From: RYN-230 sp963829725
GTDB lineage: Bacteria; Actinomycetota; Actinomycetes; Streptosporangiales; Streptosporangiaceae
Reading direction: 5' to 3'
Assembly: GCA_963829725.1 (NCBI GenBank)
Contig: CAWHJW010000003.1
Coordinates: 1 to 64,000, forward strand
Length of the DNA: 64,000 nucleotides
How positions within the stretch are numbered: the first letter of the stretch is position 1; each line of letters opens with the position of its first letter. Positions 25,090 to 33,049 of this stretch are shown piece by piece. The position numbers and the translations under genes are program-made. A model generated the notes under the pieces. The model was not told the DNA's origin, made no database searches, and saw only the letters and a list, made by a program, of their open reading frames with translations.

Positions 25090-27549
25090 TCACAGGTACT
25101 CCCTCTTCCGCATCCAGACGAGGGTGATCCAGCCCCAGATGGGCGGCAGGTACGACGTGAACAGGCGCTGGATGAAGACCGCGGCGGTGGCGTCGGCCTC
25201 GGACACGCCGGCCGCCGTGAGGCCGAGGATCAACCCAGCCTCCACCACTCCCATCCCGCCGGGTGTCGGCGCGATGCCTCCGATGAACGCGGCCAGCGTG
25301 ATGACCACGATCAGGGTGGGCAGCCGGAGATGGTCGTCGAAGGCCCGCAGCGAAACCGACAGCGCCATGGCTATGACAAGTTCCTGAGCGAACGAGCCAC
25401 CGACCAGGAGCACCAGCTTGCGCGGGGAACTGGCTATCTGCCTGAGGTTGCCCCAGATGTCGCGTACCTTGGGCCGCAGCTTGTCGGCCGCTAGCCTGCG
25501 GAGCCGCGGCACGGCCAGCGCCAGTCCGGCCAGCAGGCCGACCGCCACCACGACCGCCAGGATGATCCACACCAGTTTCGAATCCCCGCCCGACTCGGGG
25601 GTGGCCTCGAGGTGGATGGACCCCCAGGCGAAGGGCAGCGAAACGAGGAACAGCACCGCGGTGGCGATCCAGCTGGAGGTGGCCATGATGGCGCCTGAGC
25701 TCAGCGCCACCGACGAGTCATAGCCCTGTCGCTGGAAGAAGCGCACGCGGGTGGCAAAGACGGCCGCGGTCCCGCCGGCCAGCGCACTGAATGAGTTGGC
25801 GACCTCGACCGCCACCACTCGCCCGAATGGGAGTACCCCGGCCACGCTGCCGACGCCTTCAGCGGCCGACGCGACAAAGGCCAGCTGGGCCAGAATGAAC
25901 GCCGCGATGACCCAGAGCCAATTGGCCCCGAGCACGGTGTCGAAGGACTTGGACACGTCGATGAGCACACCAATGAGTGCCCAGCCGCCGATGAGCGTGC
26001 CGACCAGCATGATCAGCGTTGGCCAGCTCACCCGGCGGGGCTCTACCAGCTTCGGCACGCTGATCGACTTGGCCTGGGCGGCGCGCTGCCGGACATCATC
26101 CAGGAGCTCGCGCTGGCCCCGCAGGGTCCGGCTGAGCACGGGATCGAGTGCGGCCCGGTGCAGGTGCTGGAGTGCGCCGGCCAGCGTCTCTGGATCCAGG
26201 CACCGGGCCGCGGAGTCGGCGGCTCGTTCGGCGCCGACCGTCACTGCGATGGCCGCGATGCCGCCAGCCATGTCACGGTCGAACTGGTCCGGGAGGGCAT
26301 TCGAGATGGCATTGCGGAAGTCCACCAAGGTGACAATCTCCGCGGCCGGGTCGACGAGCAGGGTGTCACCGCTGATTGCGCCGTGCGCGATGCGCGCCTT
26401 CCGGAGGGTCAGCAACTGGCGGAAGAGATCGTCGAGAGCGGCGTCACTGACGTCACTCGCGTCAGCCTCGGACAGCAGCGTGCCGGCCGGCAACCGGTAG
26501 ACCAGCAGGGCGTCGTGGGATGGTCCCGCCGTTCCCGCCTCCACGATGTCAGGCGCGGCAACGCCCGCCCGCGCCGCCCGCAAGGTGACGTAGGCCTCGT
26601 GCTCGACCTGCTGAAGACGGGTGATCGTGAGGCTGGGCCCGGAGTCACGGTAGAAGAGGAAGCGGGCGGTCTTGGTGAGGAGCTTGGCGTCGGCCGCATC
26701 CCGGCCATAGACCTCTATGCCGATCCGCTGGCCGGGCGGATCCGCTTCGTACGCCTGGTATTTCGCCACTCCCCATACCTGCCGGGCCGCCGCTCGCACA
26801 GTGCTCGAGCGGATGCCGAGCTCATCGAGCAGCCGCTGTACGTCCTCGGCTGACGGGAGGCCGAGCGGGGAGCCGAAGATGAGCCGGACCAGCGTTGCTG
26901 CCCCCCACCCGATGGCCAGGCTGCCCAGGACGTTGAGTGGCAGCCCGTGACCTCCGACGGCTGAGGCCAGCGCCACCAACGCGATGAAGATCTCGATGAG
27001 GCGCTGCAGGCCCCGGGCCAGATATGGCAATGCTGCCGTGGTGACCGCCATGAACAGGGCGATCTGGAGGACCGGGAAGCGCAGGTAGTAGCCCTGGATC
27101 ACGATGCCGCTGGGTCTTCCGCCGTGGCTGCCGAGCAGGACGATGAGGATCACGCTCACCAGTGCTGCGCCAGCCGCACTCAACGCGATGTCACGCGCGA
27201 TCACCCAGCGGCGGGCGATCAGGGCCAACAGCACCAGGACGATCGTGACGCCGAACGAACCAACCTGGTAGACCACTGTCACCAGCCAGGTGATGCTCTG
27301 CGGCGGCGGATGGATGACCTGGGCGATAGAGCGGTCGATGCGGGAGTCGTAGCGGATGACGAGCAGGCAGCACGCGAGGGTGAGGATGGCGCCAGCCAGG
27401 CGCAGTCCGTCACTTCCGCGCCGGCGGCGCTGGCCGCTGCCGACGGAAGCGAATATGACCGAGCGCCAGCCGCGCAGCAGATGCGGCTCGGGGCGGGCGT
27501 CCGCGTTCTTGACGGAGTCTTCCCTCGTCTGAACAGGGTCTGCCGTCAT
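25090..27549 (-). CDS. Flippase-like membrane protein with kinase-like domain
   Basis: 819 residues. The N-terminal part has several membrane spans (SITWLVTVVYQVGSFGVTIV begins one pair, as in PAP2-like folds). The middle, roughly 270-480, is soluble and kinase-like: HGAISGDTLLVD resembles a catalytic loop, and TLVDFRNA resembles the metal-binding DFG strand. The C-terminal 300 residues are a lysylphosphatidylglycerol-synthase-type transmembrane domain (UPF0104), ending GGIAPTPGGMGVVEAGLI and a Pro-rich last span. There is no aminoacyl-transfer domain, so it is more likely a lipid-linked flippase or lipid regulator than MprF. The three-part layout occurs across actinobacteria. ATG 27549; single gene. 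Confidence 0.82.
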   Translation of the reverse strand: MTADPVQTREDSVKNADARPEPHLLRGWRSVIFASVGSGQRRRRGSDGLRLAGAILTLACCLLVIRYDSRIDRSIAQVIHPPPQSITWLVTVVYQVGSFGVTIVLVLLALIARRWVIARDIALSAAGAALVSVILIVLLGSHGGRPSGIVIQGYYLRFPVLQIALFMAVTTAALPYLARGLQRLIEIFIALVALASAVGGHGLPLNVLGSLAIGWGAATLVRLIFGSPLGLPSAEDVQRLLDELGIRSSTVRAAARQVWGVAKYQAYEADPPGQRIGIEVYGRDAADAKLLTKTARFLFYRDSGPSLTITRLQQVEHEAYVTLRAARAGVAAPDIVEAGTAGPSHDALLVYRLPAGTLLSEADASDVSDAALDDLFRQLLTLRKARIAHGAISGDTLLVDPAAEIVTLVDFRNAISNALPDQFDRDMAGGIAAIAVTVGAERAADSAARCLDPETLAGALQHLHRAALDPVLSRTLRGQRELLDDVRQRAAQAKSISVPKLVEPRRVSWPTLIMLVGTLIGGWALIGVLIDVSKSFDTVLGANWLWVIAAFILAQLAFVASAAEGVGSVAGVLPFGRVVAVEVANSFSALAGGTAAVFATRVRFFQRQGYDSSVALSSGAIMATSSWIATAVLFLVSLPFAWGSIHLEATPESGGDSKLVWIILAVVVAVGLLAGLALAVPRLRRLAADKLRPKVRDIWGNLRQIASSPRKLVLLVGGSFAQELVIAMALSVSLRAFDDHLRLPTLIVVITLAAFIGGIAPTPGGMGVVEAGLILGLTAAGVSEADATAAVFIQRLFTSYLPPIWGWITLVWMRKREYL

Positions 27550-27774
27550 CTAAGACCAACTGCCTTCCGACCACGTGGACCCAGCGTGGCCCATACCCTG
27601 ATGTACCCAGTTGAGGGGCGTGACTGCCCATCCGACATCTGACCGCAGCAGATGGCATCCAGGCAAGTGCCGCCGGCCTGACGCGGCTGCGGGTGGCCAG
27701 CTGATTACCTTGGGATACGATCCGGTTACTTCCGGTGCGCGGCACCTGGGTGCTGGGGTTCGCGCGGTGTAGCG

Positions 27775-27793
27775 TCCCCCACACGGAGGGGGA
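27775..27793. promoter_or_regulatory. Small inverted repeat before the secreted protein gene
   Basis: TCCCCC-N7-GGGGGA 28 bp upstream of ATG 27821, within the likely promoter. Possible operator; no matching regulator is known. Confidence 0.3.
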
Positions 27794-27820
27794 GGTACCA
27801 ATAGTCCGGGGGGACACATC

Positions 27821-28375
27821 ATGCAACTCAGGATGAAGCTCGGCGCGGTAGCCGTGGCGGGCAGCGCTGTCGCGCTCGTGCTAGCCGGGGGACCGGCAGT
27901 GGCGAGCACCCATGCGACGACCGGCCCGGAAGTCATCTACGGGCAGGTGCACGGCAAGGCGGCGCTGGCGAACGCCCCGCTGGTTCCGCTGAAGTTCCGT
28001 GGGGTGGTCCGCACTTATGGCGTCGTGAACCTGGGCGGCCCTGGCAACGCCAGGAATCACACGATCCCGACGCGGGCCGGCGAGTACGCGCTCCGGCTGA
28101 CCAGTACGCACATGAGCCAGAGCGTGAGCAAGATGACATGCCGCGCGGTGTACAAGGAAACCGACACCTACGTCGTCCGGGGCGGCGCGAGCACGGGCGC
28201 GTTCGCCGGTGCCTCCGGCCACGGGAAGGTGCATATCAAGTTCGCGTTCACGGTGTCCCGGTACACCTCCGGCAAGCACAAGGGAGAATGCAACACCAGC
28301 AACAGCAGTCATCCGGTGCATCCGAACACGGCGGTGGCCACGTTCCTGGCGGTGAGCACGCTCACCCTGCGCTAG
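27821..28375 (+). CDS. Secreted hypothetical protein
   Basis: 184 residues with a Sec signal peptide: basic start MQLRMK, hydrophobic LGAVAVAGSAVALVLAGG, cleavage after AVAS near residue 29. The mature part is Gly/Thr-rich, with beta-like strands (VVRTYGVVNLGG, GKVHIKFAFTVSRY) and two Cys (TCRAV and GECNTS) that could form one disulphide. No family recognised. GGGGGGA eight bases before ATG serves as ribosome site. It stands alone between the flippase and a broken transporter. Confidence 0.65.
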   Translation: MQLRMKLGAVAVAGSAVALVLAGGPAVASTHATTGPEVIYGQVHGKAALANAPLVPLKFRGVVRTYGVVNLGGPGNARNHTIPTRAGEYALRLTSTHMSQSVSKMTCRAVYKETDTYVVRGGASTGAFAGASGHGKVHIKFAFTVSRYTSGKHKGECNTSNSSHPVHPNTAVATFLAVSTLTLR

Positions 28376-28455
28376 CCAGTCTCTGCCGTCGGGCCGGGTC
28401 TCCGCTCATGATGGTGAGAGGAGACCTGGCCCGAGGGGGCAGCGGGGATGTCGGC

Positions 28456-29090
28456 ATGATCAGTTATGTCCTGGCCTTCCTCGCGAGCCTGGTGAACGCG
28501 ACGGGCAACGTGCTGAACCGCAAGGCGGCGCGGGACGAGCCGGTCCAGGCCGAGTTCCGGCTGCGGCTCATCCGTGACCTGCTGCACAAGAAGGTGTGGC
28601 TGGCCGCGGTCGGTTTGATGATCATCTCGTTCGCGCTGGCGTCCGCGGCGCTCGGCACCGGCCAGCTGGCGTCAGTGCAGCTGGTCGTGGTCCTCGAGCT
28701 CCCGATGACGATCATCGGCGGGGCGTTGCTGTTCCGCGGCCGTCTGAGCGTGACGGAATGCGTGGCCATCGCGGCCATGACGGGCGGCGTGATCGGCCTG
28801 CTGGTCCTGCTGCACCCCCGCCCGGGTCCGCCGGCGACGATCAGCCCGGCCCTGTGGATACTCGCGTCCGCCGCGAACATCGCGGCCGTGGTCATCTTGT
28901 TCCTGGCCGCGCGGGCCCATCCCCGGCCTGCCACCCGGGCGGCCCTGCTGGGCATCGCGACCGGGTTGTGCTACGGCCTGACCGCGGCCTTCACCAAGGG
29001 CATGGCCGACCAGTTCAAGGCGGGCGGCATTGCCGGGGTCTTCTCCTCCTGGCAGCTGTACGCCTGCATGACCACCGCGGCGCAGCGCGG
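28456..29090 (+). pseudogene. DMT-family transporter, 3' truncated
   Basis: From ATG 28456 about 210 residues match the EamA/DMT pattern: first span SYVLAFLASLVNATGNVLNR, then FALASAALGTGQLASVQLVV and the Glu-Leu-Pro loop, a Pro-rich spacer and GIATGLCYGLTAAFTKGMAD. Normal members have about 290 residues and ten spans. Here the similarity stops after SSWQLYACM at about 29070, where a GC hairpin follows. The frame then runs out of register across the glutathione peroxidase gene to 29799, which cannot be real. The last three spans are lost, so transport activity is unlikely. Confidence 0.7.
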
Positions 29091-29128
29091 CCAGCCGCCC
29101 CGGCGGAATCGCCGGGGGCGGCGGCTGG
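29091..29128 (+). terminator. Bulged GC hairpin between transporter remnant and gpx
   Basis: CCAGCCGCC plus CCGGCG pair with CGCCGG and GGCGGCTGG, with a GAAT loop and a 4-nt bulge. It lies exactly where the transporter homology ends. It may be a terminator brought in with the deletion. Confidence 0.5.
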
Positions 29129-29185
29129 TTAGGTCAAGGCGATCCCACCCCGAGCGCGGGTACCTCATCCAGGTTGGACGGGCTC

Positions 29186-29725
29186 ATGAGCGTGTACGAC
29201 TTCCGTGTCAGGACGGCCGACGGCAGTACGCAGGACCTGGGCGAGTACTCAGGCCAGGCGCTGCTGATCGTCAACGTCGCCAGCAAGTGCGGCCTGACCC
29301 CGCAGTACGAGGGGCTGGAGGCGCTGCACCGCGACACCGAGGACCGGGGCCTGCGGATCCTCGGCTTCCCGTGCAACCAGTTCGGCGGCCAGGAACCCGG
29401 TACCGACGCCGACATCCAGGAGTTCTGCAGCGTCAACTACGCCGTCACCTTCCCGGTGTTCGGCAAGATCGACGTGAACGGCGAGCAGGCGGACCCGCTG
29501 TATGCCTACCTGCGGGCCGAGGCGCCCGGCGACTTCGGCCCCCAGCATGGCGGGCTGCACGAGCATGTCCGGAGCACCAGGCCCGAGGCGATCGGCACCG
29601 ACGACATCAGGTGGAACTTCACCAAGTTCCTGGTCGACCGGGATGGCAAGGTCATCGGCCGGTACGAGCCGACCGTCACCCCGGAGGAGATCCGGGCCGA
29701 TATCGAGGCCCTGCTGGACAGCTGA
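29186..29725 (+). CDS. Glutathione peroxidase-family thiol peroxidase
   Basis: 179 residues from ATG 29186. Peroxidatic Cys35 in VASKCGLTPQY, GFPCNQFGGQEP with Gln65 and Cys63, and WNFTKFLVDRDG carrying Trp and Asn of the tetrad. Cys replaces selenocysteine. Actinobacteria lack glutathione, so thioredoxin or mycothiol systems are the likely reductants. Slightly longer than the usual 160 residues because of an insert near 120 (GPQHGGLHEHVRS). No clear ribosome site. Cytoplasmic. Confidence 0.93.
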   Translation: MSVYDFRVRTADGSTQDLGEYSGQALLIVNVASKCGLTPQYEGLEALHRDTEDRGLRILGFPCNQFGGQEPGTDADIQEFCSVNYAVTFPVFGKIDVNGEQADPLYAYLRAEAPGDFGPQHGGLHEHVRSTRPEAIGTDDIRWNFTKFLVDRDGKVIGRYEPTVTPEEIRADIEALLDS

Positions 29726-29809
29726 CCGGAGCCCGGTTACCGGATTGGTCCCGGGCGGGTCGGGTGCTGATCCCGGCGGGGGTGCCCCGCTGCGCGTAGT
29801 GTCCGGCTG

Positions 29810-31441
29810 GTGAGGACGGCCGACCGGGTCAGCGCGGACAAGCTGCGGGGCGGCTTCTACTCGCCGCCGTTGCTCGTCCGGGCTTGCCTGGACCGGGTGG
29901 CCGCACTGGCCGGCGGTCAGCACGGGCTGCGGGTGCTCGAGCCCAGCGCGGGCGACGGGGCATTCGTCCGCGGGCTGGCCGGGCACGAGATGGCGCACCG
30001 GGTAGCCGGGCTCACGGCCGTGGAGATCAACGCCGCGGAGGCCGCCAAATGCCAGGCGGCCCTGGACACGGCGCCGTTCCGCGGCACGGTGCTCCCCGGC
30101 AGCGTGCTGGGCGCGGCCCGGCCGCGGCCCGGCCGGTACGACATCGCGGTCGGGAACCCGCCGTTCGTCCGGTTCCAGTACCTCAGCGGTGACGACCGGC
30201 GCGGTGCGCTCGGCGTCGCCCGGGACGGCGCGCTGCCCATCGCCGGCGTGTCCAATCTGTGGATCCCGGTGCTGCTCGCCGCGCTGCACGGGCTGCGGCC
30301 CGGCGGGGCCTTCGCGTTCATCGTGCCCTCGGAGTGCTTCACCGGGATCTCCGCGCGGAGCGTGCGGACCTGGCTGGCCTGCCACACCGGGGACCTGCGG
30401 GCCGACCTGTTCCCGCCCGGGTCGTTCCCGGGCGTGCTGCAGGAGGTTGTCGTGCTCAGCGGCCAGATGGCACCGATCCGGCCGGCGGCGCTCCGCGTGG
30501 TGGAGCACGTGGAACGGGTGGGACCGGCCGGGACTCCGCGGTCGTGGTCGCACCGGAGCGACCCGGACGCCCCGACGTGGACCCGTTACCTGCTGAACCC
30601 GGACCAGCTCTCCGCGCTGGGCCAGCTCGCCCAGGTCCCCGGCTTCCAGCCGCTGGCCGCGGTGGCCCGGCTGTCCGTCGCCACGGTCACCGGCGCGAAC
30701 ACCTTCTTCTCCGTGGATGATGGCCTGCTCGCGCAGTACGGCCTGGCGACCTGGGCGCTGCCGTTGCTGCCGCGGATCCGGCACGCGGCGGGACTGACGT
30801 TCGGCAAGGACGACCACGATGACCTGGCCACGGCGGGCTGCCCGCGCTGGCTGCTGAACTTCACCGCGGACCTCCCGGCTCCGGGAGCCAGCCCGGCGGC
30901 CCGCGCATATCTGCGAAAAGGCCAGGAACTTGGCCTGCCGGACCGGTACAAGTGCCGCATCCGCACGCCGTGGTACCGGGTCCCGGTGGTCCGGCCGGGC
31001 ACCCTGCTGCTGTCCAAGCGGTCGCACCGGTACCCCCGGCTGGTGGTCAACGCGGCCGGGGCGGTGACCACGGACACGATCTACCAGGGGACCATGCTCG
31101 GCCACGCCCAGGGCCGGGAAGCCGACCTGGTCGCCGGGTTCCACAACAGCGCCACCCTGCTCACCGCGGAGACCGAGGGCCGCAGCTTCGGCGGCGGGGT
31201 CCTGGAACTGGTGCCGACCGAGATCGGCCGGCTGTCCGTCCCGCTGGCCCCCGGAATGGGCGCGCACCTCGGCCACCTGGACCGGGTGGCCCGTTCGGCG
31301 GGCCCGGACTCCACTGACCTGATCGAGCGGACGGACGCCCTGCTCCTCGGGGCTGTCCCGGCGCTCACCCCGGAACTGCTCGGCACGCTGCGGGAAGCGC
31401 GCGCCGCCCTCCTGCAGCGCCGGATGGACCGGTCCGGCTGA
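29810..31441 (+). CDS. Solitary N6-adenine DNA methyltransferase
   Basis: 543 residues from GTG 29810. Gamma-class layout: GFYSPP near residue 15, AdoMet motif I LEPSAGDGAF at 43-52, the acidic VEIN loop at 71-74, then catalytic NPPF at 116-119. The C-terminal 300 residues act as target recognition, with the FHNSAT and LELVPTEIGRL segments typical of Eco57I/TaqI-like M proteins. Should make m6A at a short site. No restriction nuclease, helicase or BREX/DISARM gene is adjacent, so it is an orphan or the remaining half of a system. Neighbours are gpx and an MpaB-like gene. Confidence 0.85.
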   Translation: MRTADRVSADKLRGGFYSPPLLVRACLDRVAALAGGQHGLRVLEPSAGDGAFVRGLAGHEMAHRVAGLTAVEINAAEAAKCQAALDTAPFRGTVLPGSVLGAARPRPGRYDIAVGNPPFVRFQYLSGDDRRGALGVARDGALPIAGVSNLWIPVLLAALHGLRPGGAFAFIVPSECFTGISARSVRTWLACHTGDLRADLFPPGSFPGVLQEVVVLSGQMAPIRPAALRVVEHVERVGPAGTPRSWSHRSDPDAPTWTRYLLNPDQLSALGQLAQVPGFQPLAAVARLSVATVTGANTFFSVDDGLLAQYGLATWALPLLPRIRHAAGLTFGKDDHDDLATAGCPRWLLNFTADLPAPGASPAARAYLRKGQELGLPDRYKCRIRTPWYRVPVVRPGTLLLSKRSHRYPRLVVNAAGAVTTDTIYQGTMLGHAQGREADLVAGFHNSATLLTAETEGRSFGGGVLELVPTEIGRLSVPLAPGMGAHLGHLDRVARSAGPDSTDLIERTDALLLGAVPALTPELLGTLREARAALLQRRMDRSG

Positions 31442-31468
31442 CTCCGGCTTACCTCGGCGGGCCGTGCG

Positions 31469-31537
31469 CCCGCCGCGCCAGGCGCCCGCGCGGTCAGCCC
31501 GCCGCGCCAGGCGCCCGCGCGGCCAGCCCGCCGCGCT
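31469..31537. repeat. 29-nt tandem repeat, 2.4 copies
   Basis: Two copies differing by one base and a partial third, unit starting CCCGCCGCGCCAGG, between the ends of two convergent genes. Each unit is GC-rich and partly self-complementary. Possible bidirectional terminator. Confidence 0.75.
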
Positions 31538-31540
31538 ACC

Positions 31541-32512
31541 TCACTGCGGCTGGGCGGCGGCCGGCCGGGGCTGCCGGAAGCTCACCCCGGGCGGCGGCGG
31601 CGCCCCGGTCCGGGCCAGCGCCAGCTGCCAGTCCGGCGAGGACCCGAGCGCCCACCGCAGCGCGCCCACCGAAACCCGGCCGACCTGCAGATCCGCCGGA
31701 TGGGCGGAAACCCCGATGATCTCCCGGATCCGGGCCGGCAGCGTGGCCACGGCCGCGCGGAACAGCAGCCCGTACCCGGCGCGGACCCCGGCCGGCAGCG
31801 GCGGACGCCGGAGGAACCGGATCGCCTGCCGCGACCCGGGCGACGCGGCCAGATCAGGGTGCCCGCGGATCCACGCGGCCAGCCCGGCCGCGGTCTCCGG
31901 CAACGGGTCCGCGCCAAGCAGCGCGCCCAGCCGGGCCTGCTCCGCGACGAACCGGTCCGCGTTGTCCTCGGGGCACGGCTGGGCCCCGTACACCCGGTAG
32001 GCGGTGAGGAAGGAGTCGGTCAGCGAGTTGTGCACCCACGCGCTCAGGGCCGCATCCGACGCCGCGTACGGCTCGCCCCGGCCGGAGACGCCGGCGACGG
32101 GCCGGTGGCGGCGGCGGACCACGGCCACCGCGCGCTCCACTTCCGGCATCGCGCCGAACGAGGTCGCGGTCACGTACGCGGCCGTCCGGGTCAGCCGGCC
32201 GAGCGGATCTTCGGTGTACCGGGAATGCTCGGCCACCCCCGCCGCGACCTCGGGATGGGCGGCCTGGACCAGCAGCGCCCGGATCCCGCCGACGAACACG
32301 GCCGAGTCCCCGACCACCGGCCAGGTCATCGACCCGGGCCCGAACAGCCCGGGATCACCGGGGTAGCTGAGCGTCCCGGCCAGCGGGTAGGGCCCGTGGG
32401 AGAACAGCCCGCTGGTGCCGGCCACCACCCGGCCGCGCACCCGGTCCAGCAGCGCCGCCAGCCCCGGCCCGGCAGGCGGCAGCAACCCAGGCTCCAGCCC
32501 GGCCACCCGCAT
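31541..32512 (-). CDS. MpaB/rubber-oxygenase-like protein (DUF2236)
   Basis: 323 residues from ATG 32512. Carries the haem-oxygenase-like DUF2236 signatures: SMTWPVVGDSAVFVGG, LLVQAAHPEVAAGVAEHS with the conserved His, TATSFG, and WVHNSLTDSFLTAYR with the second His and Asn. Related proteins include latex-clearing protein and the MpaB oxygenase; most bacterial members have no known substrate. No signal peptide, so it is cytoplasmic or membrane-associated. Start not certain (ATG 32515 and 32512 adjacent). Pro-rich C-terminal tail. Confidence 0.85.
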   Translation of the reverse strand: MRVAGLEPGLLPPAGPGLAALLDRVRGRVVAGTSGLFSHGPYPLAGTLSYPGDPGLFGPGSMTWPVVGDSAVFVGGIRALLVQAAHPEVAAGVAEHSRYTEDPLGRLTRTAAYVTATSFGAMPEVERAVAVVRRRHRPVAGVSGRGEPYAASDAALSAWVHNSLTDSFLTAYRVYGAQPCPEDNADRFVAEQARLGALLGADPLPETAAGLAAWIRGHPDLAASPGSRQAIRFLRRPPLPAGVRAGYGLLFRAAVATLPARIREIIGVSAHPADLQVGRVSVGALRWALGSSPDWQLALARTGAPPPPGVSFRQPRPAAAQPQ

Positions 32513-32671
32513 CACCTCTCAGCCTGTGCCTGCCCCGTATTCGTGCCCGCCGGCCTGCGCGGATGCGAATACCCCTGAACGGCACACTGGGTGCGACCGC
32601 GGACGGCAGGCGCGGGATGAGAGCCGGGTGGCCACGCGGAGCGCGGCCCTGGCAGCCGCTGAATTGGCCAG

Positions 32672-32869
32672 TTACTCAGCGAGCCAGTACCAGCCGGTCT
32701 CCTCGTTCATGTGCATCTCGGTCCGGGGATGGCACGGCTTGGTGCAGATCACCGTCCCGGGTGATCCCTTGAGCGGCGGGTACTCGTCGCCGCAGAACGG
32801 CGGGGCAGTGCCGCCAGGGGACAAGCGGGCCGGCACGCCCCAGCGGCTCCCCTCAGTCCAGTCCGTCAT
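32672..32869 (-). CDS. Small protein with three cysteines
   Basis: 65 residues from ATG 32869, fixed by a strong GGAGGAG ribosome site. Upstream in-frame ATG 32971 would add 34 residues without a ribosome site. Contents: DWTEGSRWGVPARLSP, then FCGDEYPPLKG, VICTKPCHPRTEMH and a Trp-rich end (GWYWLAE). The Cys/His spacing could bind zinc. Not recognised. Divergent from the helicase gene by 180 bp. Confidence 0.6.
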   Translation of the reverse strand: MTDWTEGSRWGVPARLSPGGTAPPFCGDEYPPLKGSPGTVICTKPCHPRTEMHMNEETGWYWLAE

Positions 32870-33049
32870 GATCTCCTCCGTCGGCGCGACGCAGGCCTGC
32901 GGCACGCCATCGTCCGGTGCCGCCTGCCGCGGCGCAGGCGATGAAGGGGATCCCGCTACCAGCTTCGCCATGCCCGAAACGTCGTAGCGGGACATCGCAG
33001 CGGTGTGGGGCCTCGCCCCGGCCACCCCGGTACCGATACATTCGTCAGC

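Noticed and set aside
29100..29799. Continuation of the transporter frame through glutathione peroxidase
   Set aside because: It is out of register with a clear gpx gene, and the sequence becomes Arg/Gly-rich with no spans.
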